A stretch of 64,000 nt of DNA from Ferrimonas kyonanensis DSM 18153 (GTDB taxonomy: Bacteria > Pseudomonadota > Gammaproteobacteria > Enterobacterales > Shewanellaceae), in NCBI RefSeq assembly GCF_000425405.1, contig NZ_AUDJ01000001.1:186001-250000 (forward strand). Reading direction: 5' to 3'. Below are positions 57,350 to 64,000 of this stretch, piece by piece; the stretch's first letter is position 1, and each line of letters opens with the position of its first letter. The position numbers were made by a program, and so were the translations under genes. A model generated the notes under the pieces. That model saw only the letters and a program-made list of their open reading frames with translations. It was not told where the DNA came from and ran no database searches.

Positions 57350-57382
57350 TTACGAGATGTCGTGAGATTAACGATATTTCAC
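57350..57382. promoter_or_regulatory. Activator binding site upstream of the porin gene
   Basis: CGAGATGTCGTG at 57353-57364 inside TTACGAGATGTCGTGAGA matches TTACGAAATGCCGTGAAA before the lyase gene at 15 of 18 positions. AACGATATTTCAC follows at 57370-57382. Centre about 110 bp upstream of the predicted start. Confidence 0.7.
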
Positions 57383-57390
57383 ATGCGCAA

Positions 57391-57416
57391 GGCGCCGATT
57401 CGGGCGAATCGGCGCC
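57391..57416 (-). terminator. Long GC-rich hairpin after the DUF2956 gene
   Basis: GGCGCCGATTCG and CGAATCGGCGCC form perfect 12-bp arms around GG, eight bases after the stop. The T tract is poor but the stem is very strong. It also separates this gene from the porin regulatory region. Confidence 0.65.
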
Positions 57417-57424
57417 TCTGAGGG

Positions 57425-57754
57425 TCAGGCCATCGACAGGTAGGTCAGGAAACCGGCCCAGCTGAGTCCGAGCAGAATCCAGGGAAGCAGGGCGGTCTGC
57501 CGGGAGGTGGTGTCCATCGACACCGGCGCTTGCTCGGGCTGGGATTTGTCCCGTTGTTCACGCTTCTTCTGCTTGTCACGCTCGCGGGCCTTGGCCTTTT
57601 CACGCTTCTTGTATTCGGCGATGCCTTTCTCGATGCCTTTGGCGATCAGCCGGGTTTGCTCTTTGGTCTGGCCGGGTTTTTGGGTGGCCTTGGCAATCTT
57701 ATCGGCCTGGGCCACCACCTGGGGGGAGACGGCCTGCTGGTTCTTTGCTTTCAT
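57425..57754 (-). CDS. DUF2956 family membrane protein
   Basis: A 109-residue protein. The N-terminal QQAVSPQVVAQADKIAKATQKPGQTKEQT is the DUF2956 signature, followed by a highly charged Lys/Arg/Glu helix and a C-terminal membrane helix (LLPWILLGLSWAGFLTYLSM). Function unknown. The start is ATG 57752-57754; longer in-frame versions are not family-like. Confidence 0.82.
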   Translation of the reverse strand: MKAKNQQAVSPQVVAQADKIAKATQKPGQTKEQTRLIAKGIEKGIAEYKKREKAKARERDKQKKREQRDKSQPEQAPVSMDTTSRQTALLPWILLGLSWAGFLTYLSMA

Positions 57755-57803
57755 GGAGTCGTTAAGGTGAGAAATGGTGACCCAGTGTACCTCAGGTGCC
57801 AGC

Positions 57804-57824
57804 AAAAAGGGGGCCGAAGCCCCC
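57804..57824 (-). terminator. Terminator after the decaheme cytochrome gene
   Basis: On the minus strand GGGGGC-TTCG-GCCCCC then five T: a TTCG tetraloop stem 22 bp after the cytochrome stop. Confidence 0.88.
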
Positions 57825-57845
57825 TGAAGGATTTTGGTGCAGGGG

Positions 57846-60062
57846 TCAGTCCGAGCCGTGGACCTTGTCGATGCCAAAGGTTTTGCCTTCGCCATGACAG
57901 GTACTGCAGCTCTCTACCGGCAGGTTGGCGCTGCTGTCCGGGTTGCTGTCGACGGTGGCGCCGTTGCTCTCGAAATGGGCCATGGCCGCGGCATCGGCGT
58001 GGGCGTGACAGGAGCGGCAGCTGGCGGCGACGGGAGACACGTACTGGTCGGTGCCAATGGCGATGGCCCGTTTACCGGACATCAGGCCGCCGTCGGCCGC
58101 AAACAGCGGTTGATCGGCGCTGTGGCAGGCACCGCACTGGACAATGCCATTGGGGTAGCCTTGCAGTTCGGCCTCGGCGTTGAGGTACACCCCCTGGGCC
58201 TGGTCGTTGTCCCAGGCGCCGCTGTGGTAGCGGTGAACCACGGTGACCAGATCCCGGTTACTGAAGCGGATGCCCTCGACCTCAGTGGCGCTGCCATCGT
58301 CATTAATCACATTGACCGTCGGGTGGAATGAGCCGGCCCAGGTGCTGTTGTGGCAATGCATGCACTGAGTAAACTCGGTTACCCCATGGCTGCCTTTCAC
58401 GTGGGTGAGGTTTTCGTGGCAGGCGTTACAGGCGGTTTCGGTTACCGAGACCCGGTCGGGCTGACTGTGGCGAGCCGTTGTCGGGCTGCCGCCGTCGAGG
58501 TTGAAGTAGGCCACCGGCGCGTGATTGGCGTAGCCGGTACCGTCGGCCTCACAGGGCATCGCCGCACCCTGTTCGCCGCAGAACTGCACCTCGGCGGTCA
58601 GATAGATGCTGCCGCTCAAGCTGCTGTCGGCCAGATCTTTCGCTACCGTCAGTACGCCGCCGCTGAGGCTGACCCGATCCGGTGCGTTGATGGTGAGGGT
58701 GGCATTGCGGGTCACCACGCCGTCGGTATCGACGTTGCCCAGCAGGATGCCTCGACCGGTGTTGGTCATGTAGGGGGTAAAGTCGAAATCGTCGGCGGCG
58801 GGGGCGCCATTGAAGGTGACATTGGCAGTGACCGTCAGGGTACTGAGGTCATCGGCGAGGCCGTTGTCACTGACCACTGCGGAGGTAAACTCAAACCCCA
58901 GCCCTTCATTGGCCAGCATCAGTGCCCGGCGCATCGGTTGGTGGCTGTACTCCACGGTACCGGGCAGTCCGGGACCCGCCGGTGGCGCATCGGGGCCATG
59001 ACAGCTGTCACAGCTGCGATCGCTGCCGACGGCGGCGATGTGGTTGGCGGCGTCCTCACTGGTATGACAGGACTGACAGGCCTGGCCGTAGAGGTTGGCC
59101 TGCCAGCTGTCCTGTTCACCGTGACAGTGCTTGCATTGAAACAGTTCGCCGGGAAATCCGACCGCGTCAAATCCGTCCCGAATGCCGGCGTGCAGATCGT
59201 GAATCATGGCGGGGAAATCGGCATCGCCCAGGGCCGGAGTGTGGCAGGCCACGCATTGCTCCACTTTCTGGTAGTTGGAGTGGGTGTCCAGGTAGGCGAT
59301 GCGCGGGTCGTCATCCGGGTAGCCTGGCAGTGCGCCGTGGCACTGGATGCAGGCGCCATTGGTGACACTGTCTTTGACTGAGACCGCCAGGGCATCGCTG
59401 GCGGGAATGAAGTCCAGCGGTGTCGACAGCACTTTGTCCGCCACCCCTTCGCCATTGCTGTCATTGAGATCATAGGCCCGAATGATCACCCGGTGCAGCA
59501 AGTTGGGGTCGCCATCGGCCAGCACCACTGGCGCATTGCCATCATGGCTCCAGCTGCCGTGGTAACGGCCCGGAGTGGCCTCATCCTCGACCAGGGTGCA
59601 GGCATTAATCTCATTGCCGCCCCGGTCGGTGGTTTTTCCGGTCAGGGTACAGGTCATGGACGAGCCGGCGCCGTTGGCCTGAGTGTGGCTCTGCCACTGG
59701 GTCGGTGCGCCGCTGTCGCCGCTGTTGGTCGACTGATTCATCACGTACAGGGCGATGCGTGACAGCCCGACCAGGGGTACTCGGTTGCCACCATTGAGGC
59801 CGCTGGCGCTGAATTCGATGCTGAAGGGATCGCTGCCGGTGACCACCACGTCACCGGGTTGCAGCATCAGCTCAACCTCGGCGGCCGATTCTGCGGTGCG
59901 GGTAAAGGAGCCGGCAGGCAGGCCGGGATCCCCCGGAGGTCCAGGGGGACCTTCCGGCCCCGGGGCGCCGTCGGCGCCATCGTCGCCGTCACAGCCAAAG
60001 ATCAACAGAGAGGCCCCCAGCAGCAGGGCTGAGCGTGTTGCAGCTGACTGAATCATCATCAT
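57846..60062 (-). CDS. OmcA/MtrC-family decaheme c-type cytochrome lipoprotein
   Basis: A 738-residue outer-membrane cytochrome. A lipobox (LIFGC, Cys24) is followed by a short collagen-like run of Gly-X-Y triplets (about residues 26-52), then beta-rich and heme domains. Ten CxxCH motifs fall in two pentaheme groups: CIQCH, CVACH, CKHCH, CQSCH, CDSCH; then CNACH, CMHCH, CGACH, CRSCH, CSTCH. This is the layout of cell-surface metal and flavin reductases such as MtrC/OmcA. No mtrA or mtrB is next to it, so the trans-membrane partner must be elsewhere. Confidence 0.92.
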   Translation of the reverse strand: MMMIQSAATRSALLLGASLLIFGCDGDDGADGAPGPEGPPGPPGDPGLPAGSFTRTAESAAEVELMLQPGDVVVTGSDPFSIEFSASGLNGGNRVPLVGLSRIALYVMNQSTNSGDSGAPTQWQSHTQANGAGSSMTCTLTGKTTDRGGNEINACTLVEDEATPGRYHGSWSHDGNAPVVLADGDPNLLHRVIIRAYDLNDSNGEGVADKVLSTPLDFIPASDALAVSVKDSVTNGACIQCHGALPGYPDDDPRIAYLDTHSNYQKVEQCVACHTPALGDADFPAMIHDLHAGIRDGFDAVGFPGELFQCKHCHGEQDSWQANLYGQACQSCHTSEDAANHIAAVGSDRSCDSCHGPDAPPAGPGLPGTVEYSHQPMRRALMLANEGLGFEFTSAVVSDNGLADDLSTLTVTANVTFNGAPAADDFDFTPYMTNTGRGILLGNVDTDGVVTRNATLTINAPDRVSLSGGVLTVAKDLADSSLSGSIYLTAEVQFCGEQGAAMPCEADGTGYANHAPVAYFNLDGGSPTTARHSQPDRVSVTETACNACHENLTHVKGSHGVTEFTQCMHCHNSTWAGSFHPTVNVINDDGSATEVEGIRFSNRDLVTVVHRYHSGAWDNDQAQGVYLNAEAELQGYPNGIVQCGACHSADQPLFAADGGLMSGKRAIAIGTDQYVSPVAASCRSCHAHADAAAMAHFESNGATVDSNPDSSANLPVESCSTCHGEGKTFGIDKVHGSD

Positions 60063-60165
60063 TGTCCTTTTCGATTGTTGATTGCGGGCCTCTAAAATGT
60101 AGGCGAGCTTTCACGGTTCGGACAGTGTGGAAGTGGATGTTATTTCAGTGATAAAACCTAGTGTT

Positions 60166-60348
60166 TTAGTCGGCTTTTGCCTGTTCGAGCTGCTTTTGCG
60201 GGTGAACGCAGTGGTATCCTTCCTGCAACCAGCGCCGGTAGGCGCAGTTGACGCAGGAGCGCAGGGTGTCGTCCACCTGTTCATCTTCGTCGTCGGCGAT
60301 GAACCAGCGGCACTCGCGGGCAGCCATGCGGCTGTGTTTGCTTTCCAT
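60166..60348 (-). CDS. Small Cys-containing protein, 60 aa
   Basis: A 60-residue cytosolic protein with an acidic middle (DDEDEQVDD) and Cys in ECRWF and SCVNCAYRRWLQEGYHCVHP, a pattern suited to zinc or iron-sulfur binding. AGGA lies five bases before the ATG. It is the last gene of the TonB-ECF operon, seven bases after the TiaS-like gene. No family name recognised. Confidence 0.68.
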   Translation of the reverse strand: MESKHSRMAARECRWFIADDEDEQVDDTLRSCVNCAYRRWLQEGYHCVHPQKQLEQAKAD

Positions 60349-60355
60349 AGTGTCC

Positions 60356-61084
60356 TCAATAATGCTTCAGGTGGCGTTTTTGGGCGTTGAACCAACGGTC
60401 GCCGTCGAAGGCCACCAACAGGGTCATGCGGTGATTGAGCTGTACCGCTTTCAGTTTGCCTTCCAGTTCGATTCGAGTGTGGTTGGGAACCGGTTGATGG
60501 CTCAGGGTCCAGACTTGCTCCAATGGCGTGTGACGCAGCAGCGCGGCGATGCTGACTGGCTGTGCTAACCCTTCGGGCAGCGTCAGTTGGCCCTTATAGC
60601 GGCCGTCATTGCCGCACAGTCTCAGGCCGATGCCGGCCAGGGCGCCGATCACGCCGTCGCCACTGCCGCCGTGCTCTGACAGCCTGGCCTGGCATTGCTG
60701 TGCCAACTCGTAAGCCTGCTCCTTGGTCAGCACCTCTTTCTTGGCCCGCAGTCCGAATTCAATCAGGGCTCGTCGAGCCTCGGTGTCGGCGTCGCTGAAC
60801 AGGCACAGGCCCGGATCCGATCCCGGTGCCGATTCCGACAACAGGTGCTCCACGGCCAATTGGCGAATGCGATCCGGATCGCCGGCTTCGCCAATGCAGA
60901 AGCACATGGCGCTGTTGTGGGAGGTGTAGGGAATGTCGTCATGGACAAAGAGTTGGTGTCGGGTCACCGGCGAGCAGTGGCCCAGCTCCAGCTGGTGAAT
61001 TTTTTCGGCCAGCTCTTCGGCCAGTTCTCCGGTGCCCTTGGTGCCGATCTCGTCGGTGTCGTCGATGCAGAGGTAGAGGGTCAT
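60356..61084 (-). CDS. TiaS-like protein (IDDTD motif)
   Basis: A 242-residue cytosolic protein. YLCIDDTDEIGTKGTGELAEELA near the start resembles the catalytic N-terminal domain of archaeal TiaS, the tRNA(Ile2) agmatinylcytidine synthetase (IGIDDTDS). The RNA-binding zinc ribbon and OB domains of TiaS are absent, so it is unlikely to modify tRNA in the same way. GGSGDGVIGALAGIGLRLCGNDGRYKG is a second conserved-looking block. It overlaps the ECF S component by ATGA, so it probably handles the imported molecule, perhaps phosphorylating or activating it. Confidence 0.68.
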   Translation of the reverse strand: MTLYLCIDDTDEIGTKGTGELAEELAEKIHQLELGHCSPVTRHQLFVHDDIPYTSHNSAMCFCIGEAGDPDRIRQLAVEHLLSESAPGSDPGLCLFSDADTEARRALIEFGLRAKKEVLTKEQAYELAQQCQARLSEHGGSGDGVIGALAGIGLRLCGNDGRYKGQLTLPEGLAQPVSIAALLRHTPLEQVWTLSHQPVPNHTRIELEGKLKAVQLNHRMTLLVAFDGDRWFNAQKRHLKHY

Positions 61085-61620
61085 TGTGGTTGCCTGTGTG
61101 TGGGAATCAATTGGTGATGAGCGAGGCGTTGCAGCAGCATAGGGGTGCAACAGGCCCCGAGAATGGAGAACAGTCCACCGCCGAGGGTCTTCCAGCCGGA
61201 CTGGACCAGGATCAGGGCCGGGTCGGCGCCCGCCAGCCACAGCTCCAATGCCCCTTTGCCAACCCACACCGTCAGCGCTGCCGCTGCCACCAGCAGCGCC
61301 TGAGCGGTAAACCAGGGGGCCATGGGCAACAGCAGCAGGGCCAGCTCCATTGCCATGGCCGGCAGCAGAAACTTCAGCAGCACCAGCGGACCGCCCTTGC
61401 CGACGCCCATGATCAATGCCAGCAAGCCGGTCATCAGGCCGCAGTACAGCACCGAGCCCCGCTGTGGGACCAGGCCGCGGGCCAGCAGGTAGACCAGCAC
61501 CAGCAGGAACATCGAATGGCCAGTCAGGCCCAGCTTCAGCCGCACCACGGCTTTGAAGCTAACCAGTAGCAGGGCCAGGCCGCTGAGCAGTATGGCGTCG
61601 CTGAGTGAAAAACGGTTCAC
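61081..61620 (-). CDS. ECF transporter S component (substrate-binding membrane protein)
   Basis: A 179-residue protein with five to six hydrophobic helices (SDAILLSGLALLLVSFKAVVRL, SMFLLVLVYLLARG, GSVLYCGLMTGLLALIMG and others), the size and style of an ECF S unit. It matches none of the vitamin-specific S families I can recall. GTG start, six bases after GGAGGAG. It lies between ecfT and the TiaS-like gene. Confidence 0.7.
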   Translation of the reverse strand: MNRFSLSDAILLSGLALLLVSFKAVVRLKLGLTGHSMFLLVLVYLLARGLVPQRGSVLYCGLMTGLLALIMGVGKGGPLVLLKFLLPAMAMELALLLLPMAPWFTAQALLVAAAALTVWVGKGALELWLAGADPALILVQSGWKTLGGGLFSILGACCTPMLLQRLAHHQLIPTHRQPQ

Positions 61621-61623
61621 GGA

Positions 61624-62250
61624 TTACTCCTCCGGGTAGTGGGTCATGGGCTTGGGGTTGTCATCGCAATAGCCCCGGGCCTGCAGGGCGGTGGCTTGCA
61701 GTTGGCTCAATCGAATCAAGCGGATCAGTAATGGCAGTAGCACCTGGCTGGCCAGGGCCTTCCAGGCGGCCGGGCGCCACAAATCGCCGCTGCCGATGGG
61801 CGCGCCTCGAAGCCGTTGCAACAGGTACAGCTCTTTGGCCTCATCGGCGATCAGCGGAATCTGGCTGAGGCAGGCGCCGAGAATGAGGGCGTTGCGGTCA
61901 CTCATCCAGCCTCGAATGGCCGCCAGGGTATGGTGACCCGGGGTGGACAGGAAAAACCACAGTCCGGGAACCAGCATCAGGGTCATCCTCAGACACAGCA
62001 ACAGCGCATCCGGCCAACTGTTCAGGCCGAAACGGATCAGGTACAGCGACACAATCAGCACCAGCTGCACCAGCAGCAGCCGGGTCAGTTGAGACAGGGC
62101 CTTGAGCCCCTGAGGCTGAAGCAGTAACAGACTCAGGTTGACCATGGTCAGTGGCGCCAGCGCCCAGGGGGGCAACAGCAGTGCCGCCGTTGCCAGAACT
62201 GGAACCAGTGCCAACTTAATCCGGGTACGGCTGCGGGTGCTAACCTTCAT
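61624..62250 (-). CDS. ECF transporter T component
   Basis: A 208-residue membrane protein with about five helices. The C-terminal cytoplasmic part has LQATALQARGY, the Ala-Arg-Gly coupling motif that grips the ATPases; the first ARG-type motif is LLQRLRGAP. It overlaps the ATPase gene by 11 bp and is three bases from the S gene. Confidence 0.83.
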   Translation of the reverse strand: MKVSTRSRTRIKLALVPVLATAALLLPPWALAPLTMVNLSLLLLQPQGLKALSQLTRLLLVQLVLIVSLYLIRFGLNSWPDALLLCLRMTLMLVPGLWFFLSTPGHHTLAAIRGWMSDRNALILGACLSQIPLIADEAKELYLLQRLRGAPIGSGDLWRPAAWKALASQVLLPLLIRLIRLSQLQATALQARGYCDDNPKPMTHYPEE

Positions 62251-63544
62251 GGATCTCTCCCGCCTCGATGTGCCACTGGCGGTGACTCAAGGGCAGAGGC
62301 CGGTGGCTGGCGATCAGCACTGCGCCCCCCCGTTGCAGCCGCTGCGCCAGCGCACGCCATAAACGTTGGCTGGAGTCGGCGTCCAGTCCGGCAAAGGGGT
62401 CATCCAGCAACAGCAGCCTGGGCTGTCGACACAGCTGACTGGCGATGGCCACCAGGTGCTGTTGCCCGTAAGACAGCGTCAGCGGTGAACGATCGGCCAA
62501 GGTGCTCAGGCCTAATTGAGCCAATTGCTGGTCGGCCTGTTGTCGGCACTGAGACTCTGGCAGCCCCAGTTGCCGCAAGGACAGCCTGAGCTCTTCGGCG
62601 ACGGTGGTGGCACTGAGCTGGCGAGCGGGCTCCTGGCACACCAGCGCCAGTTGCCCGCCATGGCTGTCGAGACGCGGCGGGCGATTCAGTACCATAACCT
62701 GGCCGTCGGGGGCGGCCGTCAGTCCACACAGGGCCCGCAGCAAGGTGGTTTTGCCACTGCCGTTGTTGCCCCACAACTGCACGCACTCACCAGGGTGAAT
62801 GGCCAGTGCGCTGGCCTTAAGTCGGTCTTGGTTCCCCAGTGTCAGGGTCATGGCGGTTAACTGCAGCAGCGCCGAGGCTGGGGCCACGGGCGGGGGCAGA
62901 GCCAGTGACTGGCACTGTGAATCCGGTTGCGGTGGCTGACCCAGACCGGACTGGGTCAGCCAGCGGTGATGGTCGATGAGGTCGCCATAGCCGTCGCTGT
63001 GATGCTCGGTAATGACCAGGGTGAGGCCCTGCCGTTTGAGGCGGTTCAGCAGGGCCTGCAATTGAGCGAAACCCTGATCGTCCAGTTGTGCCCAAGGCTC
63101 GTCCAGTAGCAGCAGTTCTGGCCGGCTGACTAACTGGGCGGCCATCAGCACCCGGTATTTCTGTCCCAGTGACAGGGCTCGGGTGGGGTGGTTCAGGGGC
63201 AGGTCCAGTTCCACCAGATCCAGAGCCTGGCGAACGCGGGCTTTCATCTGCTTGGAGGGGACGCCTTGTGTCTCCAGGCCCAGGGCCACCTCCGGTCCAA
63301 TTTGATCACGAAGCAGCTGCAGGTTGGGGTCTTGCAGCACCAGCCCGCAGCGGTTCGGGCGACGCAGGTCACCACCGCTGATCGGCTGAATGCCAGCCAG
63401 GATCTGCAACAGGGTACTCTTGCCGCAGCCGGTGGGGCCGGACACCAGTAGGGCCTGCCCCTTAGGCAGGCGCAGATCCAACGGCGCCCACAAAGGGGCG
63501 CCGTTACGTTCTGCCGTGACCCCGGTAAGGGTCAGTGCCGTCAT
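62240..63544 (-). CDS. ECF transporter ATPase with two fused ABC domains
   Basis: A 434-residue protein made of two ABC domains. The first has Walker A SGPTGCGKST, a signature ALSLGQKYR and Walker B LLLLDEPW; the second has WGNNGSGKTT, TLSYGQQHL and LLLLDDPF, with Asp-Asp instead of Asp-Glu at the Walker B end. That swap may make the second site poorly hydrolytic. It begins two bases after the TonB receptor stop; the in-frame longer start lies inside that gene and is rejected. Confidence 0.9.
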   Translation of the reverse strand: MTALTLTGVTAERNGAPLWAPLDLRLPKGQALLVSGPTGCGKSTLLQILAGIQPISGGDLRRPNRCGLVLQDPNLQLLRDQIGPEVALGLETQGVPSKQMKARVRQALDLVELDLPLNHPTRALSLGQKYRVLMAAQLVSRPELLLLDEPWAQLDDQGFAQLQALLNRLKRQGLTLVITEHHSDGYGDLIDHHRWLTQSGLGQPPQPDSQCQSLALPPPVAPASALLQLTAMTLTLGNQDRLKASALAIHPGECVQLWGNNGSGKTTLLRALCGLTAAPDGQVMVLNRPPRLDSHGGQLALVCQEPARQLSATTVAEELRLSLRQLGLPESQCRQQADQQLAQLGLSTLADRSPLTLSYGQQHLVAIASQLCRQPRLLLLDDPFAGLDADSSQRLWRALAQRLQRGGAVLIASHRPLPLSHRQWHIEAGEIHEG

Positions 63545-63546
63545 GT

Positions 63547-64000
63547 TCAGAACTCGGCGCGCAGGCTGAGCATCCACTGCCGTCCGGCGGCGGGCAGATC
63601 TTCGCTCTGCTCGTAGTACTCATCCAGCAGGTTGGTGACCGTCAGTTGCCAGGAGGTGCCCTGCCAGGGCAGGGGTTGTCCCAGGCTCAGATCCACCAGG
63701 CTGTAGTCATCGATGTCCACCGGGCCGTTGGCGTCGTAGTACACCTGATCCATGACCCGCTGTGCGTCCAGGCGGGCGGTCACTTCCCATGGCAGTCGGG
63801 TCAGCAGGCTCAGCTTCACCGTATGCGTCGGACGGTTCTGCAATTGATCGCGATTCTGATCGTCCTCACCGCGATTTTCCGCATCCAGATAGCTGTAGGT
63901 CAGATCCAGATCCACCGCGTCCAGCGAACGGTTGCTCCAGCCGAGATCGACCCCTTGGAATCGGTATTCAGCGTAGTTGCGGTAGACATCGTTGCTGTCC
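63547..64000 (-). CDS. TonB-dependent outer membrane receptor, C-terminal part
   Basis: The last 150 residues of a receptor whose start lies beyond the window. Read from 64000, the frame gives NYAEYRFQGVDLGWSNRSLDAVDLDLTY and then LVDLSLGQPLP, LTVTNLLDEYYEQSED and a final RAEF: strands and terminal Phe typical of TonB-dependent barrels, with a BtuB-like C-terminus. It is the first visible gene of an operon with a complete ECF transporter, suggesting uptake of one cofactor or metal chelate across both membranes. Confidence 0.88.
   Translation of the reverse strand, partial: DSNDVYRNYAEYRFQGVDLGWSNRSLDAVDLDLTYSYLDAENRGEDDQNRDQLQNRPTHTVKLSLLTRLPWEVTARLDAQRVMDQVYYDANGPVDIDDYSLVDLSLGQPLPWQGTSWQLTVTNLLDEYYEQSEDLPAAGRQWMLSLRAEF

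Overview
The window looks like a chromosomal segment of a marine, metal-reducing gammaproteobacterium close to Shewanella and most like Ferrimonas. The call rests on gene order (xerC-DUF484-dapF-lysA-lptM / cyaY / cyaA / hemCDXY; argP/argO; srkA-dsbA), on the load of multiheme cytochromes (tetraheme flavocytochrome subunit, decaheme OmcA/MtrC-type lipoprotein), and on a Tat-exported formate dehydrogenase. It is inferred from protein resemblance, not from a database search.

Layout. 1-3160: start of fdhB, fdhA and a small Tat-targeted Fdh accessory protein, all on the minus strand. 3161-4256: regulatory gap with a consensus FNR box and two small exported or membrane proteins. 4261-8081: xerC, DUF484, dapF, lysA, lptM as one minus-strand operon. 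8160-15198: cyaY, cyaA and the heme operon hemC-hemD-hemX-hemY. 15246-20400: rarD, a thioesterase, recQ and a TPR membrane protein. 20632-25519: leuABCD behind a leucine-rich leader peptide and attenuator. 25928-30706: fadL-type channel, argP/argO, Na+/H+ antiporter. 30911-37626: phosphate-linked cluster (Pit, DUF47, OprO/P-type porin) that also holds three proteins with CYTH-like features and an unknown membrane protein. 37950-43897: DASS anion transporter, an IS481-type transposase lacking its catalytic Glu, an Ntn amide hydrolase and an exported S9 peptidase. 44457-49612: ygbA, a DsrE protein, selO, DUF3630, srkA, dsbA, a candidate sRNA, a small hypothetical and zapB. 49904-57221: an anaerobic respiration module. 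57425-64000: DUF2956, a decaheme lipoprotein, and an operon with a TonB receptor, an ECF transporter and a TiaS-like protein.

The most notable system is at 49904-57274. An exported member of the histidine/aromatic amino acid ammonia-lyase superfamily lacks the Ala-Ser-Gly that forms the MIO cofactor. It sits beside a Tat-exported fumarate-reductase-like flavoprotein, a tetraheme cytochrome c, an outer-membrane porin and a GAF-AAA-Fis sigma-54 activator. Each of the three target transcription units has a -24/-12 promoter and, about 85-120 bp upstream of the predicted start, a shared motif CGARATGYCGTG. The MIO-less lyase resembles ergothionase in logic. My hypothesis is a periplasmic pathway that eliminates an amine from a betaine-type amino acid such as ergothioneine and then respires the resulting unsaturated acid.

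Second-tier candidates are the CYTH/phosphate cluster, whose two operons each carry a CRP/FNR-like site at -41.5; the TonB-ECF cofactor uptake operon with no obvious substrate; and a promoter-to-terminator structured RNA on the minus strand after dsbA.
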